Source: Prevotellaceae bacterium (GTDB taxonomy: Bacteria > Bacteroidota > Bacteroidia > Bacteroidales > Bacteroidaceae). From it: DNA of 10,616 bases. Below are positions 1-6,428 of this stretch, piece by piece; the first letter of the stretch is position 1; each line of letters starts with the position of its first letter. Both the position numbers and the translations under genes were made by a program. Location: NCBI GenBank assembly GCA_021204715.1, contig JAJPYW010000237.1:1-10616 (forward strand), given 5' to 3'. The notes beneath the pieces are model-generated. The model did not search any database, had not been told where the DNA came from, and saw nothing but the letters and a program-made list of their open reading frames with translations.

Positions 1-52
1 CTTTCGCATCGAAGGTGCTGCGCTCTTTCGCATCGAAGGTGCTGCGCTCTTT
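1..52. repeat. 24-bp tandem repeat, two full copies plus start of a third
   Basis: Positions 1-24 and 25-48 are identical, and 49-52 begin a third copy before the sequence diverges. The array probably continues beyond the left edge of the window. The unit length is a multiple of three and the unit contains no stop codon in any of the six frames; one minus-strand frame reads as a repeating KERSTFDA octapeptide. No start codon or gene context in the window shows that it is translated. It could be a chromosomal minisatellite or the edge of a repeat-containing small ORF. Confidence 0.9.
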
Positions 53-149
53 TGTATAACAGACATGTTGATTGTTTGCATAGGTCGATTCGTTAAGGGT
101 TGAAGAATGGATGATTGTAAATATTCAGAAACGTGTTTTACGGGCTGAT

Positions 150-292
150 TTCTGCCACGGATTTGCGGGCGTTTTCATTTTCGGTGTTTTTTTTGCACCT
201 AAAAAATGAACGATTAATTGAGGTGATTCCCGTAATTTTTTATGATCGTTTTTTATTGGTTTTTATTCACTTGCCATAAAATCCGTGGCAGA
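150..292. repeat. AT-rich segment bounded by 15-bp perfect inverted repeat
   Basis: Positions 150-164 (TTCTGCCACGGATTT) are the exact reverse complement of 278-292. Outside these arms a second short inverted pair, GTTTTAC at 135-141 and GTAAAAC at 304-310, extends the symmetry with mismatched spacers. The 113 bases between the arms are T-rich and encode nothing I can recognise. The shape, with short terminal inverted repeats around a small AT-rich non-coding core, resembles a MITE-like element. I see no clear target-site duplication, so mobility is inference only. Confidence 0.6.
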
Positions 293-349
293 ATCGGTTT
301 CATGTAAAACGCTGATAGCTAAAATATTCCGCTCTTAAAAATGTGGCTT

Positions 350-478
350 TGCCACGGGTGACACCTGTTTTTGCAAACTTTTCCGGCAATGTATTCAAAA
401 ATAGGCGGGGGTATATACCCCCATAATTAATTGATACACGCGCATAAAAGTTTTATAAAATGGGTATAATCCGTGGCA
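350..478. repeat. second AT-rich segment bounded by the same inverted motif
   Basis: TGCCACGG at 350-357 is inverted at 471-478, giving a 129-bp segment with the same outward motif as the 150-292 segment. Both segments carry an internal ATTAATTGA direct repeat (213-221 and 426-434), and both right ends read A/T-rich DNA into AATCCGTGGCAG. This suggests two diverged copies of one unit. The arms are shorter than in the first copy. Confidence 0.45.
407..422. repeat. perfect 16-bp palindrome
   Basis: GGGGGTATATACCCCC is a perfect palindrome: a G5/C5 stem around TATATA. It stands out because the surrounding DNA is very AT-rich. It could form a cruciform or hairpin or be an operator-type dyad site. 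There is no T-tract after it (the next bases are ATAATTAA), so it does not look like an ordinary intrinsic terminator. Confidence 0.7.
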
Positions 479-514
479 GGCTTCCTTCAAGCAATTCTCA
501 AGAGTCATTTTATT

Positions 515-919
515 TTACCTTAAAACCGGATCGGCGCCGCTCTCCGTGTCAAGGCCGGCATTGCCGGTAGATGCCGCATCGGTGCCGGGATGGGCGAACA
601 TGTCCGCCATAAAGCCGGCATCGATTGCCGTGTCTGCATCTTTGCTGCTGACGGCATCGCCTTCCGTGGATCCTTTGGAAGGCAGCGTCTCTACAATCGG
701 TTCGGGCAATGTCTGGGCCATCTCTTCGGGAGTGCGCTCCACCATCACCCAGAAGCGGCAGTTGTCGGTACGCTCCTGCTGAAAGCCCAATTCTTTAAGT
801 ACACGCACCAACTGGTTGTTGCTGATGCGTATGGCGGCGCCGAACCGCAGCATGATTTGCGCCGTGTTCAGGTACTTGCCTATTTCGCCCCGGGCCGGCT
901 TGCGGTAATAGGCCAGCAC
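515..919 (-). CDS. probable 5'-truncated VapE/VirE-type protein, C-terminal fragment
   Basis: The 134-residue frame opens only with GTG at 919. The same frame stays open back to about 991, but from roughly 930 upstream it is antisense to a GH105 fragment, so the real gene has probably lost its 5' part. Residues 5-65 (RKPARGEIGKYLNTAQIM, then a region ending FWVMVERTPEE) resemble the helical, winged-helix-like C-terminal region of primase/helicase proteins of the VapE/VirE type that are common in Bacteroides mobile elements. The last ~65 residues are acidic and Ser/Thr/Ala-rich, likely disordered. The helicase core with Walker motifs is absent, so the fragment should have no ATPase activity. 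The family assignment is from memory of the C-terminal pattern and is tentative; it could also be another DNA-binding protein. Confidence 0.45.
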   Translation of the reverse strand: MLAYYRKPARGEIGKYLNTAQIMLRFGAAIRISNNQLVRVLKELGFQQERTDNCRFWVMVERTPEEMAQTLPEPIVETLPSKGSTEGDAVSSKDADTAIDAGFMADMFAHPGTDAASTGNAGLDTESGADPVLR

Positions 920-930
920 GAGGTTGCGGG

Positions 931-1098
931 CGGAGCGACGGCTTCTGGAACGTGAGCCTGCACGACGAGACCAACTACGGCGGCAAAGAGACTACCGGCA
1001 CAGCCTTGTTTGTATATGGCATGGCTTGGGGCGTGAGGCAGGGATTGCTCGACAGGGACGAGTACCTGCCCGTGTTGCTCAAAGCGTGGAATGTCATG
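931..1098 (+). pseudogene. GH105 unsaturated uronyl hydrolase, internal fragment
   Basis: Reading plus in the frame of 931, about 55 codons give RSDGFWNVSLHD, then NYGGKETTGTALFVYGMAWG, then VRQGLLDRDEYLPVLLKAWN. This is the pattern of one section of the (alpha/alpha)6 barrel of GH105 (YteR-like) hydrolases, which release the 4,5-unsaturated uronic acid from oligosaccharides made by pectin or similar lyases. Full-length family members have roughly 350-400 residues or more. Here both ends are missing: upstream the sequence becomes the minus-strand VapE-like tail, and downstream it runs into the GH2 stop codon at 1099-1101. Nothing before the fragment looks like a real start and the catalytic region is not present, so this is a dead remnant. 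The long open frame continuing past 1098 is only antisense to GH2. Confidence 0.75.
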
Positions 1099-3465
1099 CT
1101 ACTTCGTAACTATCCGCGCCTCATACACGTCGTCGCTACCCTCCATAGCCACCTTTACAAGTATCTCGCCCGCTTTGCGGGTAGACTGTACAATGACAAG
1201 GGCTTTGCCGAAATAGGTATCGAGGCTGTTGCCGGCAAACGAGCCTTCCCTGCGCAGGTCGCCGTTGTCGATGCCGAGGAATTTGCCTTCGCCCTCTACC
1301 GTGACCGTGAGCCGGCGGTTGTCGGTCTGCACGGGCACATCGTCTTCGTCAAACAACTTCACGGCGAGGTGGCACAGGTCTTGCCCGTCGGCTTTGAGCG
1401 TCTCCACATCGGGTTGCAACACCAAATGGTGCGCCTGCTTGCTGGTGACCAAACTGTCGCGGCACACTTCCTTGTCGCCGTTGTAGCCTATGGCCAACAC
1501 TTTGCCTTTCCTAAAAGGCTGGTACCAGACCACTGTGTGGTTGGTATAATCGGCGGCCTTGCGCCGGCCGAAGTCTTTGCCGTTAACGATGAGCTGCACC
1601 TCTTCGCAGTTGGTCATGGAGCGCACTTCCAATGTGCGGGCGTCGGTATAGGGGAAGTTCCAATGGTCGGCCATGAGCGGATACTGCCAGTGGTCTTTGC
1701 CGGGGGCCATGTCCAACGAAGGGTCTACGACGGCCAATTTCACCATGGGCGCGTTGTTCCATACCGACCGCTGGTAGGCGGCGGCGGGCCTTTCGAACAT
1801 GCAGATGTCGAAGGGGCAGCACGTCCAGCCTTTGCTTGGCCAGCCCACGCTCTCGCCGATGTAGTCCACGCCGGCCCATATAAACTCACCGAGCATGTAA
1901 TCGTTTTCGGCCACAAAGTTCCAAGGGTTTACGGGCAGGTAGTCGCGGGTTTCATCGGCGCGCGCCGAACTATAATAGGGGAATGCTTCGGAAGTATAGA
2001 ATATGCGCTCGGGATGCTTGACGCGGTCTTGCTTGATGCGGGCTTCCATGTAGTTGTAACCCACTACATCGACCTCTGAAGCTATCTCGTCGCAGGCTCC
2101 CGGCTGCAAGGCCATGGTGACGGGGCGGGTGGGCTCCAATGCATGCACATAGTCGCGCAACATGGCCGCGCGCCCGGGGCCTACGGCCGCGTCCCACGCT
2201 TCGGTCACTTCGTTGCCTATGCTCCACAGAAAAATGGAGGGGTGGTTGCGGTCGCGGTAAATCATGTCGCCCAAGTCTTTCTTCCAAGACACATCGAAGA
2301 ACTTCTCGTAATAACCCGATTTCCACTTGTCGAAGGCTTCGTCGATGACGAAAAAGCCCAAGGTGTCGCACATCTCCAAGAATTGCGGCGAAGGGGGGTT
2401 GTGGCTGCAACGTATGGCGTTGCAACCGAAATCTTTAAGTGTCTGCAAGCGGCGTTCCACAGAGCGGTCGGGGACGGCCACGCCCAATGCGCCGGCATCT
2501 TGGTGCAGGTCGACGCCCTTCAACTTGACGTGCTTCCCGTTCAGGATGAAGCCGGCGTCTTTATCGAAATCGTAATAGCGGATGCCGAAAGGCGTGAGAT
2601 AGGTATCCACCACCTTGCCGCCCGCTTTGAGCGTGGTTTGCATGAAATAGCGGTAAGGGGAATCCATGGACCAGAGCGTGGGACGGGCCACGGCGAGCAA
2701 CTGGGCGAGGCTCGCCGTGTCGTTTGCGGCGAGGGTGATTTTTTGCCCGGTTTGAATCTTTTTATGATTGCCAGCGAGCACCGGACGGCCGTCGCCATCC
2801 AACAACGTCTGCGTGACGGTGATCTCTTTTGCCGACGCGCTGTTGTTGGCTACCGTGGTGGCGATGCTTATATCGGCCGACGTTTCGGACACAGAAGGAG
2901 TGGTTACGTAGGTGCCGCAATAAGCCACGTGCACGGCATCGGTCACTTCCAACCATGCATGGCGGTAGATGCCCGAACCGGTGTACCAACGGGAGCTCTC
3001 GCTGCGGTCTACCCGCACGAAGAGTTGGTTCCCGGCACCGTAGTTCAAATAGGGCGTCAGGTCGCAGGAGAAGCTGGTATAGCCATAACGGTGGAAAGCT
3101 ATCTGCTTGCCGTTGATATAAACGGTGGCTTTGTGGTAGACGCCGTCGAAAACGATGGAGACTTGCTTTCCTTTGTATGATTTAGGCACGGTAAAGACCT
3201 TTTTGTAGAGGCCCACGCCACCGGGCAGGAAGCCGTCGCTTCCGCTCAAACGCCTGTCGAAAGGCAGTTTTATGCTCCAGTCGTGGGGCAATTGTATCTC
3301 TTCCCATACCCAGCCTTGCGGCGTGAAATCCATTTCCATGGCTCGGGGCTCGTCGCCCAAATGGAATTGCCAGTCAAAGTCGAAAGTTTCCCTCGTGCGG
3401 GTTTGCGCCTGCGCCGTCCAAGCAAGGGCAAAGAGGGCGGCCAATAACATTGTAATTTTTCTCAT
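1099..3465 (-). CDS. secreted GH2 glycoside hydrolase (beta-galactosidase-like)
   Basis: The protein has 788 residues and starts with a signal peptide ending near AQAQ (residue 21), so it is exported, probably to the periplasm. Domain order: jelly-roll sugar-binding domain (about 25-180), immunoglobulin-like domain (about 185-295), TIM barrel (about 300-600), a DUF4982-like domain opening at WNFPYTDARTLEV (about 602-675), and a GH2 C-terminal domain with LGIDNGD (about 680-788). The family signature NAIRCSHNPPS lies at 349-359. The acid/base is predicted as E419 in WSIGNEV and the nucleophile as E493 in YTSEAF, so it should be active. Substrate cannot be read from sequence; galactosidase is the usual annotation, but other GH2 specificities are possible. 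It starts 47 nt after dprA behind an A-rich leader with no TAnnTTTG promoter that I can see. The GH105 remnant past its 3' end hints at pectin-type glycans. Confidence 0.9.
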   Translation of the reverse strand: MRKITMLLAALFALAWTAQAQTRTRETFDFDWQFHLGDEPRAMEMDFTPQGWVWEEIQLPHDWSIKLPFDRRLSGSDGFLPGGVGLYKKVFTVPKSYKGKQVSIVFDGVYHKATVYINGKQIAFHRYGYTSFSCDLTPYLNYGAGNQLFVRVDRSESSRWYTGSGIYRHAWLEVTDAVHVAYCGTYVTTPSVSETSADISIATTVANNSASAKEITVTQTLLDGDGRPVLAGNHKKIQTGQKITLAANDTASLAQLLAVARPTLWSMDSPYRYFMQTTLKAGGKVVDTYLTPFGIRYYDFDKDAGFILNGKHVKLKGVDLHQDAGALGVAVPDRSVERRLQTLKDFGCNAIRCSHNPPSPQFLEMCDTLGFFVIDEAFDKWKSGYYEKFFDVSWKKDLGDMIYRDRNHPSIFLWSIGNEVTEAWDAAVGPGRAAMLRDYVHALEPTRPVTMALQPGACDEIASEVDVVGYNYMEARIKQDRVKHPERIFYTSEAFPYYSSARADETRDYLPVNPWNFVAENDYMLGEFIWAGVDYIGESVGWPSKGWTCCPFDICMFERPAAAYQRSVWNNAPMVKLAVVDPSLDMAPGKDHWQYPLMADHWNFPYTDARTLEVRSMTNCEEVQLIVNGKDFGRRKAADYTNHTVVWYQPFRKGKVLAIGYNGDKEVCRDSLVTSKQAHHLVLQPDVETLKADGQDLCHLAVKLFDEDDVPVQTDNRRLTVTVEGEGKFLGIDNGDLRREGSFAGNSLDTYFGKALVIVQSTRKAGEILVKVAMEGSDDVYEARIVTK

Positions 3466-3512
3466 CGGTTTTATTTTTAGTAGTTTTTATGCTTAGATGG
3501 GTGCAGGGCGCT

Positions 3513-4631
3513 TTATTTTATCAAGCGGTACGCCCCGCCCGCCATGGCCTTGACCATGCCTTTCATCTCCAACTCGAAAAGCAGCGCGCTCAAGCGGTTC
3601 ACGGGGATGTCGCTCTCCACCACCAAGGCGTTTATCTGCAGGCTGTCGTGGCGGGAAAGGATGTGCACCACCCGCTCTTCTTCTTCTGAAAGCTCCACGA
3701 ATGGCAGGCGGGGCGCCGCTTTCCGGCTGGTGGACGCCTCGGGTGACACCCAGCCCATGGCCTTGGCGAAGTCTTCGGCATCTTGGACAAGCGCCGCCTT
3801 GTTGTCGCGAATCAGCCGGTTGCATCCTTGGGAGGCGCCGTCGGTGACGCGGCCGGGCACGGCGAAGCAGTCGCGGTGATAGCCCACGGCAAGCTCGGCC
3901 GTGATGAGCGAGCCGCCTTTGGCGGCCGACTCCACCACCACCGTAGCGTCGGTCATGCCCGCGATGATGCGGTTGCGGCTTACGAAATGATGGGGCATGG
4001 GGGAGGTGCCGCTGTGAAACTCGGTGATGAGCCCGCCCCGGGAGAGCATCTCCACGGCCGTGCGGCGGTGCACGTAAGGATAGACGCGGTCCAGTCCGTG
4101 GGCCAACACCGCCACCGTGGGCAAGCCGTTGGCCATGGCCGCGCGGTGGGCATGGATGTCGATGCCGTAGGCCAAGCCGCTCACCACAAGCACGTCGGGC
4201 ACCAAGGTGGAGAGGTCGCGCAGGAAGTCGGCGCAGAACTGCTTGCCGTACTCGGAAGCGCGGCGCGTGCCCACCACGGCGACCGCATGCCGGGGGTTCA
4301 ACCCGGCGGTGCCTTTGTAGAAGAGGGCCAAGGGAGCGTCGTCGCACTCGCGCATGCGGGCGGGGTAGGCGGCGTCGTTCAAGGTGAGGCAGGCGATGTG
4401 GTTCTTGTCGGCAAAGGCCAACTCTTCGAGCGCGCGGGGAAAGATGTCGGGCGCGTCGAGCGCCGCAAGCATGGGCTTGGTTATATCGGGTATCAACCGG
4501 GGCAACTCGGCGCGCAGGCGGAACACATCGGCGGCACTGCCCACCCGCTCCACCAACTGCTTGGCAGCGATGGGATTGATGCGGGGACATAGCGTCAAGG
4601 CGACGCTTGAGGTTCGTTCGTCGTATTCCAT
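3513..4631 (-). CDS. dprA: DNA-processing protein DprA
   Basis: DprA (Smf) binds incoming single-stranded DNA in the cytoplasm and loads RecA on it during natural transformation. The 372-residue protein has an N-terminal helix-hairpin-helix/SAM-like part (about 1-70), a Rossmann-like core (about 75-285), and a C-terminal winged helix (about 308-372). Core motifs are VVGTRRAS (119-126), SGLAYGID (151-158), FVSRNRIIAG (216-225), AAKGGSLITAELA (236-248) and the VPG at 258-260. All usual elements are present, so it looks functional. An in-frame GTG lies one codon earlier at 4634, but the ATG at 4631 shares one base with the TGA of the upstream thioesterase gene, the expected coupling arrangement, so I chose it. 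It is the third gene of the U32 / thioesterase / dprA string. Many Bacteroidota keep dprA without known competence. Confidence 0.96.
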   Translation of the reverse strand: MEYDERTSSVALTLCPRINPIAAKQLVERVGSAADVFRLRAELPRLIPDITKPMLAALDAPDIFPRALEELAFADKNHIACLTLNDAAYPARMRECDDAPLALFYKGTAGLNPRHAVAVVGTRRASEYGKQFCADFLRDLSTLVPDVLVVSGLAYGIDIHAHRAAMANGLPTVAVLAHGLDRVYPYVHRRTAVEMLSRGGLITEFHSGTSPMPHHFVSRNRIIAGMTDATVVVESAAKGGSLITAELAVGYHRDCFAVPGRVTDGASQGCNRLIRDNKAALVQDAEDFAKAMGWVSPEASTSRKAAPRLPFVELSEEEERVVHILSRHDSLQINALVVESDIPVNRLSALLFELEMKGMVKAMAGGAYRLIK

Positions 4632-5035
4632 CACTGCGCGAGATAATCTTTAAACAAGGTGTCGAAGAGGTCGCTGTCGGTCAAACGGCCGCCTGCCACG
4701 CACACGGTCTCGACCACCGATTTTACCACCAACTTGTCGTCGCTCTTGCGGAAGAGGTCTTGGTAAAACACATACTTGATGCCTTCTTTCTTCAAGGCCA
4801 AGCGGCTGACGAAACGGTCGCCGCTCTTCAAGGGCGTCTTGAAAGCCATGCTGATGCGCGCCACCACCGGGTCCACGCCCGCCTCGTGCAGCCGGGCGAA
4901 GCTGGCGCCCGTAGAGAGTAGGAACTCGTGGCGCGTGTGCTCCAAGTAGTGCTGGTAATTGGCATTGTTGACGATGCCTTGCAGGTCGCACTCGTAGTCG
5001 CGCACCTTCATCTCCAATTCATAAATATACTTCAT
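4631..5035 (-). CDS. acyl-CoA thioesterase, hotdog fold (4HBT/YbgC-FadM type)
   Basis: This 134-residue cytoplasmic protein is a single hotdog domain of the 4-hydroxybenzoyl-CoA thioesterase family, which hydrolyses acyl-CoA or acyl-ACP thioesters. The N-terminal motif DLQGIVNNANYQHYLEHTR (17-35) contains the expected catalytic Asp17 in the D-x-x-G-x-V pattern, with the conserved Tyr and helix following. Length is normal for the family. Its ATG overlaps the stop of the U32 gene by four bases (ATGA, 5032-5035), and its stop overlaps the dprA start by one base, so the three are almost certainly one translationally coupled operon. A much longer open frame runs upstream through the U32 gene but is only its shadow. 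The acyl substrate cannot be told from sequence. Confidence 0.92.
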   Translation of the reverse strand: MKYIYELEMKVRDYECDLQGIVNNANYQHYLEHTRHEFLLSTGASFARLHEAGVDPVVARISMAFKTPLKSGDRFVSRLALKKEGIKYVFYQDLFRKSDDKLVVKSVVETVCVAGGRLTDSDLFDTLFKDYLAQ

Positions 5036-6330
5036 TGTCTGTCTCCTTCGTTTTCTGCCGGCGCCTCCAAGCCTTTGAACTGGAGCAACTCTTCGTTGGA
5101 AACCAACTTGTAGAGCTTGTCGCTGGGGCGTATTTTCACCGATTTCATCGAGAAATGTTCTCCTTTGTGCACCGTTGTTACAGGCACCAACTCCACACGG
5201 GCCTCCTCCAAGGTGATGTACTCGGCACCGGTGGTGGGGCCTATGACAAGCAACTCGTCGCCCACGCTGATTTCGGCCGCCTCGACCAAGAACTCGGCCA
5301 CACCGATGTGGGAGAAGTAGCGCACGCCCTTGCCCACGTAGATTTTGCGCTTGGTGGCCGCCGAGCCGTAATGCTTGTTCCATTCGCCCAAGCGCTGCCC
5401 TAAGTAGTAACCGTCCCAAAAGCCGCGGTTGAAGACGCTTTGCAAGCGTTCGTCCCATGCGGCCACCTTTTCGGGGCTGTATGTGCCGTCGGCAAGGGAG
5501 CGCAAGGCCTCCTTGTAGCAAGATGTCACCGTGCGCACATAGTCGGCGCCACGGGCGCGCCCTTCTATCTTGAAGACGCTGACGCCCGAGGCCACCATCT
5601 TGTCCAAGAAGTGTATGGTTTTCAAGTCCTTGGGCGACATGATGTACTGGTTGTCGACCTCCAGCTCGTCGCCCGTCTCCTTGTCGCGCACGGTGTAGGC
5701 GCGCCGGCACAGCTGCATGCACGAGCCGCGGTTGGCCGAGGAGTTCATCTCGTGCAGCGAAAGGTAGCACTTGCCCGACACAGCCATGCAGAGGGCGCCG
5801 TGGCAGAACATCTCCACCCGCACCGGCTTTCCGCCCGGGCCGCATATAGGTTCTTCCACGATGTGGCGGTGTATTTCGGCCACCTGCGCCAAGTTGAGCT
5901 CGCGCGCCAGCACCACCACGTCGGCGAAGCGGGCATAGAAGCGCAACGCCTCCACGTTGGAGATGTTCAGCTGGGTGGACAAGTGCACTTCCACGCCTGT
6001 CTGCCGGGCGTAGCTCATCACCGCCACGTCGGACGCTATCACCGCCGAGATGCCGGCTGCCTTGGCCGCGTCGAGAATGGAACGCATCAAGGGCATGTCG
6101 CTGTCGTAGACAATGGTGTTCAGCGTGAGGTAGCTCTTCATGCCGCGCGCCCGGCACGTGGCGGCTATCTCCTGCAAGTCGTCCACGGTAAAGGGAGAGG
6201 CGGAGCGGGCGCGCATGTTCAGCGTGCCCACCCCGAAGTAGACGGAGTCGGCTTCTGCCTGTATGGCCGCGGCCAAGGATTCGCGCGAGCCTACCGGCGC
6301 CATGATTTCCAATGTATCTGAATTATTCAT
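5032..6330 (-). CDS. peptidase U32 family protein, probable RNA hydroxylation factor (TrhP/RlhA-like)
   Basis: The 432-residue protein carries the U32 signature VEMFCHGALCMAVSGKCYLS (residues 172-191), followed by SCMQLC (203-208). Cys176, Cys181, Cys188, Cys204 and Cys208 make up the cysteine-rich centre typical of the family. The N-terminal half (IMAPVGSRESL, then a repeat of beta-alpha units up to about 165) looks like a TIM-barrel-type fold. Although named peptidases, characterised E. coli members act on RNA: TrhP (YegQ) in 5-hydroxyuridine formation at tRNA U34 and RlhA (YdcP) in hydroxylation of 23S rRNA. Which of these this protein matches I cannot tell. The ATG at 6330 follows an A/T-rich leader without Shine-Dalgarno. 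It is first in the U32 / thioesterase / dprA operon, and it diverges from dusB, another RNA-modification gene. Confidence 0.92.
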   Translation of the reverse strand: MNNSDTLEIMAPVGSRESLAAAIQAEADSVYFGVGTLNMRARSASPFTVDDLQEIAATCRARGMKSYLTLNTIVYDSDMPLMRSILDAAKAAGISAVIASDVAVMSYARQTGVEVHLSTQLNISNVEALRFYARFADVVVLARELNLAQVAEIHRHIVEEPICGPGGKPVRVEMFCHGALCMAVSGKCYLSLHEMNSSANRGSCMQLCRRAYTVRDKETGDELEVDNQYIMSPKDLKTIHFLDKMVASGVSVFKIEGRARGADYVRTVTSCYKEALRSLADGTYSPEKVAAWDERLQSVFNRGFWDGYYLGQRLGEWNKHYGSAATKRKIYVGKGVRYFSHIGVAEFLVEAAEISVGDELLVIGPTTGAEYITLEEARVELVPVTTVHKGEHFSMKSVKIRPSDKLYKLVSNEELLQFKGLEAPAENEGDRQ

Positions 6331-6377
6331 TTATAGCGGTGTAGCGGCTAATATATTGCTTATACAGCGCTGCCGGT

Positions 6378-6410
6378 TTTGCAAAGATAGCCATTTTTAT
6401 CTATTTTTGC
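6378..6410 (+). promoter_or_regulatory. dusB promoter, Bacteroides type, decides the start codon
   Basis: TTTG at 6378-6381 and TATTTTTGC at 6402-6410 match the Bacteroides consensus TTTG / 19-21 nt / TAnnTTTGY, with a 20-nt spacer. Transcription should start around 6414-6417. That is downstream of the ATG at 6411, which therefore should not be in the mRNA, and supports the ATG at 6429. The -33 box overlaps the -7 box of the opposing U32 promoter in the shared palindrome TTTGCAAA (6378-6385). Confidence 0.75.
6381..6389 (-). promoter_or_regulatory. -7 element of the U32 operon promoter
   Basis: On the minus strand this reads TATCTTTGC, a perfect match to the Bacteroides -7 consensus TAnnTTTGY. 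Transcription would start near 6376, leaving a leader of about 45 nt before the ATG at 6330. I see no good TTTG box 19-21 nt upstream, so the -33 element is weak or absent. Confidence 0.6.
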
Positions 6411-6428
6411 ATGGTATTTGACGACAAT

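Larger units (their letters stand above)
53..514. other. AT-rich gene-free region with inverted repeats
   Basis: This stretch of about 460 bases is strikingly AT-rich compared with the GC-rich genes to its right, and I see no credible coding region in it on either strand. It holds four copies of the 8-mer TGCCACGG in alternating orientation (plus at 152 and 350, minus at 283 and 471), a gtggc-ttt-gccac mini-hairpin at 343-355, and a perfect palindrome at 407-422. It lies downstream of the minus-strand fragment at 515-919, so it may be the 3' flank of a decayed mobile element, or the regulatory region of a gene left of the window. I found no well-supported promoter in it. Confidence 0.6.

Noticed and set aside
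1..52. CRISPR array at the left edge
   Set aside because: The 24-bp copies are directly adjacent with no unique spacers between them.
396..403. Minus-strand TATTTTTG as a promoter reading off the left edge
   Set aside because: It fits TAnnTTTG but is followed by A rather than a pyrimidine, has no TTTG at 19-21 nt upstream, and such matches are common in AT-rich DNA.
952..2079. 375-residue plus-strand open frame beginning within the GH105 fragment
   Set aside because: Only the first ~50 codons are GH105-like. From 1099 on it is antisense to the GH2 gene and has no recognisable protein features.
4632..4634. GTG at 4634 as the dprA start
   Set aside because: An ATG follows immediately at 4631 and forms the TGATG coupling overlap with the upstream stop, so the GTG is unnecessary.
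4631..6157. 508-residue minus-strand open frame ending with the thioesterase
   Set aside because: Its first ~370 residues are Arg/His/Gly-rich nonsense, the off-frame shadow of the U32 gene. The real thioesterase starts at 5035 with an ATGA overlap.
6411..6428. ATG at 6411 as dusB start (six extra residues MVFDDN)
   Set aside because: It touches the -7 promoter box and lies upstream of the expected transcript start. Family members commonly begin at the MKIGSIDLG position.
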